A stretch of DNA of 64,000 bases, taken from NCBI GenBank assembly GCA_958450365.1, contig CAUEEP010000893.1, forward strand, positions 707,501-771,500, given 5' to 3'. Every line of letters begins with the position of its first letter. Position 1 is the first letter of the stretch. Under the pieces are notes generated by a model. The model was not told the DNA's origin. It searched no databases and saw only the letters and a program-made list of their open reading frames with translations. This stretch comes from Mesorhabditis belari. Lineage: Eukaryota > Nematoda > Chromadorea > Rhabditida > Rhabditidae. The translations under genes were made by a program, and so were the position numbers. Below, in pieces: positions 10,025 to 19,799 of the stretch.

Positions 10025-13000
10025 ATGCCTCACTTGCAAAACAGCGCTTTCCTCTCGTCGGATTCGTCGGATGCCGAGAACGAGGATTTCGAGCAAGTGA
10101 GTGGAAATTTATTTACCTAAGCATTAATACATTAAAGAAATTGAGGATTACTGTACTTTTTAATACTAGGGTAACGCTATTTCAATTAGTGACTCTTAAA
10201 TCTTTGAAAACTGACTTGATCTTAATCAGAAATAATTCCTAGTTCTCTCAAATTAGGCCGGAAATGTATCTTTTTGCAATGGTTTACAGTAGATTTTTAA
10301 TTTCTTTGAGGTTGCCTTACAGAGAACGGGTTGTTTATTCATAATCGTCATCTGCATATCAATTTTCAGATCGCAAATCCTCGTCCAGTGCCCGTGTTGA
10401 CCGCTCTCTCGCCACCGATGCATCAACAAATGTCCAACTCTTCATCGGCGATTCCTCAACAATTTGACGCTACACCGCAAGGTATGCAAAGAATAAAAAC
10501 AATAAATTTTGTACTGTGCTATGCATTGAAAAATTTTCTTTGCAAATTGATCCATTACGAGTTTTTAGCAAACGATTCTGCCTGTCAAACGATGTCCTGC
10601 CAATGGTTTCCTGCCGGGATTCCAACTGCATCTACTCCAAATTTGCTGGTACTTACACAAGTTAATATATGGGTAGCACAGATAACGTCAAGAATCCATT
10701 AGAGCTTCAAGATCAAGATCATATACAGATAATTTAAAGGTTTCGAGATTATTGGACTCTCTCAAAACTCTGGGGAGTCGATTCCAAATTCTGGCAGTTC
10801 TTATTGGAAAAGAGTTATACACAAACTTATTGAAGGTGACTGGAATTTCTAAAACGAAAGAACCTCTCCTTGAACTAACCGTGGGATTAACTTTGAATAA
10901 ATCTCGAAAAAGAGGGACAGGTTGCCCGTCCTTTACAATTTTGAAATATTCTATTAAATCCGTGACCAAGCGACGGTGTCTAAGAGATTTAAGATCAAAA
11001 ATTGTGAGTCTATCTGTGTAACTAAAGTTTGCAAATTTGGAAAAATCTATTTTCCATAGAGCTATCTTAGTATGTCTCTGCTGGATTTTTTTCTAGGCGA
11101 GAGATATCAACTTGTGTATGTGGAGACCAAACTATAGATGCATACTCTAGAATGGGTCTAACGTAAGTGATGAAACGCTGTAAGTGTCAATTGTCGGATG
11201 ACAAATTGCTTTTAGGATACGACTAGAGACGAAAGGAGCTTTACGGCAAATAATTTCAATGTGTTTTGAGAAATTTAAAGGTGGGAAAATATGGACTCCA
11301 AGATCTCTGTTATAATCCTCTTTGCCAATTCTGTTTAATGGTGTAGAATTAATTTTCAGCGGGTAAATAGCATTTCCGGTGGAGAAATTAAGGGATTTCG
11401 TAGACTCTAAAGCTAATTTCCAATTATGGACCATTTTTCAACCAGATCAAGATCTGAAATCGTGTCTCTTAAAGAAGCAAGCTTAGCGGCTTCATCATTG
11501 ATGGTGATTTTAAAGGTTAGTTTAGCGTCATCAGCATAAAGCCAGATAGATGAGTCCCTAGGTGAAAAATTTAATTCAGCCAAATCATTAATGTAAATTG
11601 TAAAAAGTATAGGACCCAGAATACTCCCTTGGGGTACACCGCTAGAGCAATTAAAGGAAGGGGAGAGAGAATCGTTTAGAAGAACTTTGAAAGTTCGCTG
11701 AGTAAGGAAAGTTTCAATAACTGAAATCATCGAGCGGCAGATTTTATATGCATGAAGTTCGTGAATTAAGGATTTAAGAGGGACAGAGTCGAAAGTCGAA
11801 ATCTAAAAACACAGCTTCAAGCTGATAGTGCTTACGTTGTTTTTGATCCACGACCTTAAAGAAATCTTGGTAAGCTAAAATAAGCTGGTAAGTGGTGGAC
11901 TTATTTTTAAGGAAACCAAATTGATAGTCGGAGATAAGTTCATGCTTATCAAGATGAGCTGTAATTTTATCTTTAATGATAATTTCAAAAATTTTGGATA
12001 CAGGGGAGGTTAAAGAGATGGGACGATAGTTATTGAAAAGGTTTTTAGGAGATTTTTTGAGAAGGAGAATAACTAAAGGTTGTTTCCAAAAAGAGGGGAC
12101 ACCTGAAATGAGAAGAATTTTGTTGAAAAGTTTTAAAAGAGGGTAGGTAAGCACTCTAGAAAGTCTCTAATAGCAAAAGCCGAGGTTATCTGGACTAGAC
12201 GACTTCTTGGGCCGTAATTTAGAAAAAGCTTTCTCAATGTCCGCTACAAATATTAAGAAATCTGGCTGCACGTCAATGTGCTTTACCGAAAAGGCCGGAC
12301 ACTGTTCGTTTTTATCTGTAACCGTATATACACTATGAAAGAATTTGGCAAACTCAGTGACGATTGTACTGGGATTGGAAATAAGTTTAGTACTGTCTAA
12401 GGGGCCAACGAAAGAATTGGAGACTATCTTTGGATCTTTTTTTAGAGTTTAAATAGGAGGAGAAAGACTTGCTGCTTTTCGAATAAACAGCTTTCCTTTC
12501 AATGTTTGACTCAAACCTTTGACAAAATTTCGAGAGCTTGCGCTGTTCTTTGATTACTAGTGGGTCAACCAGAGGATTTGCGTAATTAGATCTTTCAAAA
12601 AAATGTAGAAGTCTTGCTTTAACTCTCGCAATATGATTTGGGGCTAATTTTACAGGGTGAGTGCAGGAGTTTTCTATGGCAAGGAGGATTTTAGAACAGA
12701 GAAAATTATAGTCATCATCTATAGAATTTATCCTAGAGGAGAAAGAGCTCCCTCTAAGGGAGTTTAAGAGGGAAAGAGCTGCTTGGTCGGGATTAAAATC
12801 AAAATGCACGCAACCTTTCCGCGGAGGAGTCGAAAATTGCAGCCCTCCAATTTTGAACGTTATCCCATAATGGTCAGATCCAGGAAGGGGTTCCAATCGC
12901 TTCAACTCCATGATGACATCAGGGGAATCGGACAAGACCAGATCTAAAATAGAAAATGAACGGCAGAAGGTAGCAAATGTGTTTAAAATAAATAGAGAGC

Positions 13001-14310
13001 ATGTAATAAGGAAATTTTGTAGCAAAATGGTGGGATGATGGTACTTATCAAACACAAATTTGTCATTAGAATAGGTCACTTGAAAATTTAAATCGCCTAG
13101 TAAAATGTTGACTTTCGAATCATGCAAGAAAAGTGATAAATGATCAAAAAGACGAGAAGTATCATCATAATTCACGCTAGGGGGTCGATAAACGACAAGA
13201 AAACGAACCTTTCTGCCAAGATAAACATCTACAATTATAATTTCACAGATAAAGATGGAACTGCAGTAAATTAAAGTATTTAGATACAGTCTTGATGACT
13301 TAATTTAAAATACATACATACGTAATTTGTACGGTAATTTGTTTCCTAAGCGTACCTTTTAGAAAATACTTCAATTTTGATGAATCTAAACATTTAAGAA
13401 CTCAATTTTAAGGCATCCAACCGCGACCCCAGGCTCCTTACTCAGCATCACAAACACCCGTTCCACAGAAATCCAAGCCAAAAACACAAAATAGTAAATG
13501 AAACATAAAGCTTCTTTCCAATTCAAATGATTTCCAGGCAAGCCAAGCTCTGCGAAGAATCCGCCAGTTTTGCCGGGCTTACCCACTTCCCATCAATCAA
13601 AGAACAACCAATACTCTGGGCCTCGAAAAGAGATCAACATTCTTGTACTCGGTGAAACTGGAGTCGGAAAATCGACGTGGATCAATGGCATCGCCAACTA
13701 TATGAGCTTTGATCACATCGTTGATGCACTGGAAGCACCAGAGCCGATCTGTGTCATTCCATCAATGTTCACGATGTGTGACGAGAACTATCAACAACGA
13801 CAAATCGTCGTCGGAAACTCGACAAATGAAGTGTTTGGACAAGGACAAAGTGCGACACAAGACGCTCGAACTTATCTCTTCACACACCCGAAATATGATG
13901 TCGGGCAATGTAGGGTGGGCAAAGTTGTACAGTTTGTGGTTGTTTATGGTCTACTCACATGCACATTCGCTTCAAGCAAGTGAAAACGAACGAATCGGTT
14001 GAAGATTTGAACATAAAGAATGCAATTCAAACGAATGAAGACGCTTGAATCACAAAGCAGAAAATTATCGAATCTTGTGAGAAAATCGTGAAAGAATACA
14101 AAAATGAACAGAAAACGGTGATGGATGCCAGCATTCGTTTTGCGGCTTTCTTGAAGCAGAATGCGATTATGACCTATAATGATGTTTTTGACAAATATGT
14201 GGAAAAGTCGATTGAAGAAGAGGAAAAATGCATGAAAGTATTTTCAATTTCAAACGCTCTAGAAAACTTAGAAAGTTTAGAGGAACTCATTCAAATGAAA
14301 AATAGCTGAT
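10025..14310 (+). pseudogene. P3: A-type GTPase gene broken by a LINE and an internal deletion
   Basis: Exons in phase: 10025-10096 (MPHLQNSAFLSSDSSDAENE), 10370-10481, 10569-10648 (QWFPAGIPTASTPNLL), then a LINE where further Pro/Gln-rich exons should be, then 13413-13493 and the GTPase exon from 13538. The P-loop GETGVGKSTW is intact. At about 13905 the frame jumps from HPKYDV straight into the Cys-cluster region in a wrong frame; roughly 870 bases present in P4 are missing, with ATGT shared at both edges. A second deletion near 14235 joins the helical region to the alternative last exon (SNALENLESLEELIQ). The coding capacity is destroyed. The 3' end is cut at about 14355, where unrelated minus-strand array sequence begins. 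Confidence 0.8.
10680..13245 (-). mobile_element. CR1/jockey-type LINE, 5'-truncated, decayed
   Basis: On the minus strand the reading order is endonuclease (VRFLVVYRPPS, ILLGDLNF, LDLVLSDSPD, GSDHYGITF; 13230-12390), reverse transcriptase (NNYRPISLTSPVSKIFE, DYQFGFLKNKST; then SGVPQGSILGPILFTIYIND and the YADD box), and a C-terminal IWNRLPRVLRES region ending near 10688. Frameshifts separate the blocks at about 12390, 11775 and 11410. There is no ORF1. It lies inside the intron region of pseudogene P3, in antisense to it, replacing the exons found there in P4 and P7. Family knowledge: such elements copy themselves by target-primed reverse transcription. Confidence 0.88.
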
Positions 14311-14495
14311 AGTATCTAAAACCTAGTGGTATTTCTTTAATTAATCAACCACTTTGGAACATAGGATCGCTTGCCATTCTTAAAGTTAAATTAAAATAAC
14401 TAATAAACTTTCAAAAAAACAAACATATTCAACTGTTTCAAACAGCTATTAAATGGAAAAAAAACATAAGAAATTTATTCAAACAATCACACGTT

Positions 14496-14845
14496 TCACT
14501 TTCTATACTGAACAATGAGATTTGTTTTTGTGACCACTTCAACAACGTCGAGATCCGGGAAATCAAATAATTTCTCATAAATGGACGATTTTCGCAAGCC
14601 AGTGCCAACAATTAGATCATCTTTTAGTTCTAAAATTCTCAGGGAATAGTTCGCAAAAGTGATCTTCTCTTGTTCACTCGGTTTCTCACTTGCCAGGAAT
14701 TTCTGCTGTTGGTGAATTGCAAGCAACTTCTTCAGCTTATCAATCTCATATCGATCACTTCCCTTTTTTGAGCGTTTGCTCCAATTGTTCAATCGAGAAT
14801 TCGGCATATTCCTCGAAAGCAGAATTCACTGAAACGATTAGGTTC
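14496..14845 (-). pseudogene. F1: C-terminal tail of a B-type GTPase
   Basis: Minus-strand reading gives GSDRYEIDKLKKLLAIHQQQ, LASEKPSEQEKITFANYS and LFDFPDLDVVEVVTKT, the tail found also in F2 and downstream of P7. The upstream part of the gene is missing; a junction near 14845 leads into a CENP-B/Tc5-like fragment. On the minus strand just beyond it (14362-14379) lies ATGGCAAGCGATCCTATG, the start of a Q gene, then a break. It preserves the B-then-Q order. Confidence 0.7.
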
Positions 14846-14907
14846 TTCCGGGAGCTTGAGCTTACAGTTTTTCAATACGTTTTTGACTGTTTTACTTTTT
14901 AGGTAGA

Positions 14908-15300
14908 ATGGACAATCTTCGAGACGGACTGGAGGAGCTCTCCGGGATCTTAAGTGAAATCCCTTTCAAGAAAACGATTTGAAGGGAAAAAATGAGGTAG
15001 CGATGTGGATGCAAATTTAATTGAAAACACGGTGTAGGAAAAGAAAACGAAGCGGAAAACGATCGACATCAAGACGAAACTCGATGTTGTGAAAATGGCT
15101 CGATTGACTTCTATTCTTCAAAATTGATCTCTGTCTTGTGTGCGGCGATACATCAAACAAGGAAATGAGCTCGAGAAGCTTCATGGAAAAAAAAAGGAAT
15201 CGACGTGGCCGGTGGCCGCTTGACTTCGGCTGAAACCGACGCGGCTTTGGCGCTGTGAATTCGTGAGCGAAGAGCCGAAAAGAAACGCGCACGTTTACGA
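14908..15300 (+). pseudogene. CENP-B/Tc5-type DNA-binding transposase fragment (copy 1)
   Basis: It begins with ATGGACAATCTTCGAGACGG after a TTTTTAG acceptor, and codes (with a frameshift) TKLDVVKMARLTSIL, an in-frame stop, then RRYIKQGNELEKLHG and an LTSAE..AALAL block. This matches copies at 18733-19190 and 57287-57768. The two-helix-turn-helix layout resembles CENP-B, pogo and Tc5 transposases. It breaks off abruptly into a mariner piece at about 15300. Confidence 0.55.
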
Positions 15301-15795
15301 AATAACATTTAAGTCGGAACCTGGTCTGCTTGGAAAGAAGTTGATGTTCTGCGTATGGTGGAACTATCGTGGATTGGTTTATTTGAAACTGTTCAAACCG
15401 GGTAAAACTGTCACAGCTGAACTTTACAGTGAGCATTTAGAGCGTGTGAAGAGCTTTATCGAAATCTCGACGTGACTTCAAAAATTCGGTTTTTGTATGA
15501 TAATGCAAAACCGCACACGGCAAAGATGACCCTCCAACAAATCGAAGAGATGGGCTGGAAACCTTTACCTCACGCCCTATAAAGCTCTGACTTAGCCCCA
15601 TCAGACTCTCACTTATTCAGGTCTCTAAAGCAGCTCATCTCCGATTCGCTGTTCAAGGATTCTCAAGAAGTCGAAAATGCGGTCACTAACTATTTTCCTT
15701 CGGAAAGTCCCCAGTTCTTTGAAGATGGAATTATTGAATTGAGCAAAAAATGGCATGAATTCCGAAATGATAATGGAGAATACCTTTTATATTAA
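15300..15795 (+). pseudogene. Mariner transposase C-terminal fragment
   Basis: It reads GKKLMFCVWWNYRGLVYLKL, then in a second frame FLYDNAKPHTAKMTL with the second catalytic Asp, a stop in the SDLAPSD region and the tail WHEFRNDNGEYLLY. It shares its tail and downstream sequence with the copy at 28150-28971. The N-terminal half is missing. Confidence 0.75.
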
Positions 15796-15848
15796 TCCTC
15801 TTTATTTATTGTTTTTTGAAATAAAAATTCGGGTCAAAAAAATTCGCA

Positions 15849-15995
15849 TCATTTTCCCGAAAACCTAATACTTCCGCCGCCAAATCGAACCATGGGCTTG
15901 GCGTACTTGAGTAGAAGACGCTTTCCAATAGGTCCTCTGATTAATGGAGATTCATCTGATTGATAGAGATTCACCTTTGTTTCATCAGGAAAAAA
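15849..15995 (-). pseudogene. Tc1-type transposase fragment
   Basis: The minus strand codes DETKVNLYQSDESP and RFGGGSIRFSG, a Tc1-family catalytic-core signature. It directly follows the mariner tail. The same mariner-then-Tc1 junction is found at 28971-29378, so the nested pair was duplicated as one piece. Confidence 0.6.
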
Positions 15996-16613
15996 TCGCT
16001 TCACTTTAATCATATAGCATATAATATATTCATATAGATTTTTGTTAAAAGTTTGTGAAATGTTTGAATTTTGCTTATGTGAGTTTAGAAAAAGGATCTC
16101 CAATAGATTTGGGCTATCAAAACTTATCAAAACCAGAACCAAACTTTGATAAGCTATTAAAACAAAAACCTTATCAAAACCCTTCTGTTAAATATTTTAG
16201 CTAGTTTTTATTTCTTTAACGGATTTTCCGGTGTATTCTAATATTTTTTCTCAAAAGATATGAGTATGAGTATTGGTTTTGATTTTGATGAGGTTTTAGC
16301 TAGCTTATCAAAGTTTTTGTTTTGATAAATTTTGATAAGGTTTTGATAGGCCAAGTCTACTCTCCAATCCCGAATCTTCTATCAGTTTTGAAGGATAATT
16401 CTACTGCTTTCCTTATACGGGAATTGAGAGCGGCTGAATGACATTGAATGACGGATTTTGCGCACCAGCGCATTATCATGGTATTTCATAAAAGCAGTCG
16501 TGTGTCGGTCATTTATGTGACAATCAACGACTAGGATTTCAGGATGGCTTCGCTTAAATCACCCTTACTTCGTAATTTCCTTTATTTCTTGAAAAGCGTC
16601 AAGAAAAAGAAAA
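15996..16613. other. Non-coding stretch with TTTTGATAAG inverted motifs
   Basis: No gene. Repeated ACTTTGATAAGCTATTA and TTTTGATAAGGTTTTGATA motifs at 16120-16340 face each other and may be a decayed inverted-repeat element. Confidence 0.4.
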
Positions 16614-17090
16614 CTAATCAAAATAACATCCATTACAATCAATGCACTTTTGCCAGCAGATGGCAAGTTTTTCGATTCCATGTATGCAGAAGGCAGAAGT
16701 TCTTGAGTTGATAAAAGCGTCAATGACATTTTGAACCTCTACCGCATCTTTGAATATTTGGTCTCTGAGAAAGCAATCAAGGTGCTTAAATAAGTGGCAA
16801 TAGGTCTAGTGAATAGGCTGAGTGAGGTAGGACTTCGATGCTTAAATCATTGAGTGCCCTGAGTGTCATTGTGGAGACGTGAGGACGCGCGTTGTCCTGC
16901 ACCAGGATAAAACCTTTTCGATTGACCAATGCGGGATTCAAAGCCTGCAGCTTTGAGTGTATCTCCTTGATTTGTTGCACGTAGACCTCCGAATCGATGC
17001 TTTGGCCGTTTTTCAGCAACGAATAGTGTATCACTCCTTTCTTATACCACCAAATCGACAACACTTCTTTCTTTGACCTTCTTTTACTTT
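16614..17090 (-). pseudogene. Mariner transposase C-terminal half, second lineage
   Basis: The minus strand reads KKEVLSIWWYKKGVIHYSLL, then ILVQDNARPHVSTMTLRAL with the second catalytic Asp, then LPHSAYSLDLLP (where the family has SPDL). After a one-base frameshift it continues QIFKDAVEVQNVIDAFI and ends CIDCNGCYFD with a TAG at 16614. It is clearly SETMAR-like mariner, different from the family at 15300 and 28150. It is inactive because the N-terminal half is absent. Confidence 0.8.
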
Positions 17091-17330
17091 TTCGTCTCTT
17101 TTCCTTTGTTGGAAAAGATAAATCGTGCAATTTTTTTTTTTGTTACAGAGAATTTATGAAAAATGAGAGTTGCCGTATGCAACAGAATGTGTGCTTACGC
17201 GACGAATTTTTTTTTGTTTTGTGGCAAAAAGGAGATAACGGGAGGCAGGGGAAAAGAGCAAATGAGTCACCGTTCAAAAACTATCAAAAGGCAATGGGGA
17301 AAGCCTTCGATTCAAAAATGGATTTGACCT
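17080..17330. repeat. Interspersed repeat, rearranged copy of 6360-6620
   Basis: It carries the same blocks as 6360-6620, but the two halves are in a different relative orientation, so one half has been inverted. The adjoining 17430-17570 matches the complement of 58975-59095. Confidence 0.6.
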
Positions 17331-18145
17331 TTCGAAAATAAAACAAAAAATTTTCACTACTAAAAGAGATAGCTGAAGGAATTTTCGATCTAGAGAATTA
17401 ACAGTTAAAATCGATTTTAACTTTTAATTCTCTAGTTAATATACACGATGATATTTTCCTGCGTTTCCATGATAGAGAAAAATTCTTGAGGATAGGTAAT
17501 CGGAAAAGATTCAATTACTCAATTTGGGGTTCTTTAAATTCTTTGAGTTCTTTATTTAATAATCAGAATATATGTGTTGTGTCTGTTTACGAACTAAACT
17601 TATCTTTAAATCCGTTTCGGACTTATCTTTAGATCGGAAAATAAAATTTCGGTAAAATTAAGATTGTTGATCAAGCATAATTTTGCGCATTTTCGTTGGG
17701 CTACACGTTTTTATAGCCATCAAATCTAGAGGACATTGAGTACACTTTCCTCAGAAAGCTGCCTTTTCTATCGTTTTAGTTTATTAATACAATTTTGGCT
17801 AACATTTTCTTAATAAAACTTGCATCTTTAATAAAAAATTGGCTATAGGTTAATCTAAAATTGAAAAATTAATCAAATAGTGAGATTTCTGAGTGAAAAT
17901 TACGAAAACAGCCGAAAAGTCGATCTAAAATGCCTGAAGTTTCATTTTAAATCTTCAACGGGCGTCCGAGTCCGATCCGATTTAAATGTAATTTCGTAAA
18001 CGGACGCAACATATGAATTGATTTACTAATTGTAGGCTAACAATAAGCCTAGACTACCTAACTTTTGGGGTCTGCTTGTTTCAACAAAAGACAAATTTCT
18101 AGATTTAGTTTCTTTATTTGAAAATTCCGAAGTAAAAATTTATTT
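17331..18145. other. Non-coding region
   Basis: No convincing exon or element end was seen apart from the 17430-17570 repeat shared with 58975-59095. Confidence 0.4.
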
Positions 18146-18334
18146 GTGCCTACAGTAAAAGTAGTAGAAGCTGTTTGTAATAACAATAATTCTTTGAAAC
18201 TTTGTAAAAAGTCTGACATTGTATTCTTTGAGGCAAATTGTTTCAACAAAATACAAGTTTATAAGAATGATCGCGTATGCATTTGTCAGAAGAAAAGTCA
18301 CCAAGAAAATCTTCTTGCTGCTTGTTGTGACTGA
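18146..18334 (+). CDS. Possible terminal exon of a small cysteine-rich protein
   Basis: After a CCTACAG acceptor the frame reads KVVEAVCNNNNSLKLCKK, then FFEANCFNKIQ, DRVCICQKK and ends NLLAACCD with TGA at 18334. The eight cysteines and polar spacing look like a secreted peptide. No upstream exon with a signal peptide was found and there is no ATG. It could be chance. Function unknown. Confidence 0.3.
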   Translation: MPTVKVVEAVCNNNNSLKLCKKSDIVFFEANCFNKIQVYKNDRVCICQKKSHQENLLAACCD

Positions 18335-18732
18335 GCGATAAATGGGAATCTTCTAAACAATCTTTGGCGCAAAGACTAGACGAGAAGAGCTCTTTTTCTT
18401 TGTCTTTATGCAATCAATGACACTTTTTTATCATTAGCATTTCTTACTTTCATTTTATTCACTGCAGAAACTGGATCCTTTCAGAAATTTTCGAAAACTG
18501 GGTACAAAGTCGAACTGACCAACACAAATTAGCTTTCGGAAACATTTTGTTCATCTTTATTTTACTAATTAAATTATCTCTTTATCTACTGAGTTTTAAA
18601 ACGGACTAATTTTATAAAGTCTTCGATATTCTTGTCTTGTGAAGTTCTCTGTACCATAAATGAATTGCTTGCTTTTTTTTCTTCATACAGCCCTTTATCT
18701 CCGCTTTCAAAGAGAATGAAATAAATAATTGA

Positions 18733-19190
18733 ATGGAATGGATTCATCTCGGCATCAACAAAACGATTTGCTGCTTCGTTCCAAATGACTCGACGAGTGA
18801 CGCGTTTTTTCTCGGCTCTTCGCTCACGAATTCACAGCGCCAAAGCCGCGTCGATTTCAGCCGAAGTCAAGCGGCGACCGGCCCCGTCGATTCGTTTTCT
18901 TTTTCCATGAAGCTTCTCGAGCTCATTGCCTTGTTTGATGTATCGCCGCACACAATAGAGAGATCAATTTTGAAGAATAGAAGTAAATCGAGCCATTTTC
19001 ACAACATCGAGTTTCGTCCTGATGTTGATCGTTTTCCGCTTGGTTTTCTTTTCCAACTCCGTGCTTCCAATCAAATCTGCATCCACATCGCTACCTCATC
19101 TTTTCGATTTAAATCGTCTTCTTGAAAGAGATTTCGCTCAAGTTCCCGGAGGTCGCGGAACTCTTCCAATCCCTCTCCGAGATTGTCCAT
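18733..19190 (-). pseudogene. CENP-B/Tc5-type DNA-binding transposase fragment (copy 2)
   Basis: It starts at the minus-strand ATG at 19190 (DNLRDGLEEFRDLRELERN). After a frame change it reads KTINIRTKLDVVKMAR, then RRYIKQGNELEKLHG and RRLTSAEIDAALALWI. It ends in the same AAACGCG region as the 57287 copy. It lies head-to-head with the F2 GTPase tail. Confidence 0.6.
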
Positions 19191-19235
19191 TCTACCTAAA
19201 AAGTAAAACAGTTAAAAACGTATAATCCTTGCACA

Positions 19236-19696
19236 TCACTCAAAGCCAGCAAAAACTGAATGCTTGCAGGGAAAGGTATCAAAAAGCCCAACAACTGGCC
19301 AAGCCGTTTTTTGCGTTTCTTCAGGAGAACCTAATCGTTTCAGTGAATTCTGCTTTCGAGGAATATGCCGAATTCTCAATTGAACAATTGGAGCAAACGC
19401 TGAAGACGGGAAGTGATCGATATGAGATTGATAAGCTGAGGAAGTTGCATGCAATTCACCAACAGCAGAAATTCCTGGCAAGTGAGAAGCCAAATGAAGA
19501 GGAGAAGATCCCTTTTGCGAACTATTCCCTGAGAATTTTAGAACTAAAAAATAATCTAATTGTTGAGACTGGATTGAGAAAATCGTCCATTTACAAGAAA
19601 TCATTCGACTTCCCGGAACTCGACATCGTCGAAGTGGTCACAAAAACAAATCTCATTGTTCAGTATAGAAAGTGTGCCCGTTGTGTGCTCGTTTGA
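19236..19696 (+). pseudogene. F2: C-terminal tail of a B-type GTPase
   Basis: One open frame reads LNACRERYQKAQQLAKPF, FAFLQENLIVSVNSAFEEY, EFSIEQLEQTLKTGSDRYEI, then KSFDFPELDIVEVV and stops at 19696. It aligns with the helical tail of A-type members (DVFEKYVEKSIEEEEK). The GTPase and Cys-cluster exon that should precede it is replaced by a CENP-B-like fragment. Q1 follows 104 bases downstream in the same direction. Confidence 0.75.
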
Positions 19697-19799
19697 ACAA
19701 AACTTATTATGTTTTTTTTTCAATTTAATAGCTTGTCGAAACAGTTGAATATGTTTGTTTTTCTGAAAGTTTATTAGTTATTTTAATTTAACTTTAAGA

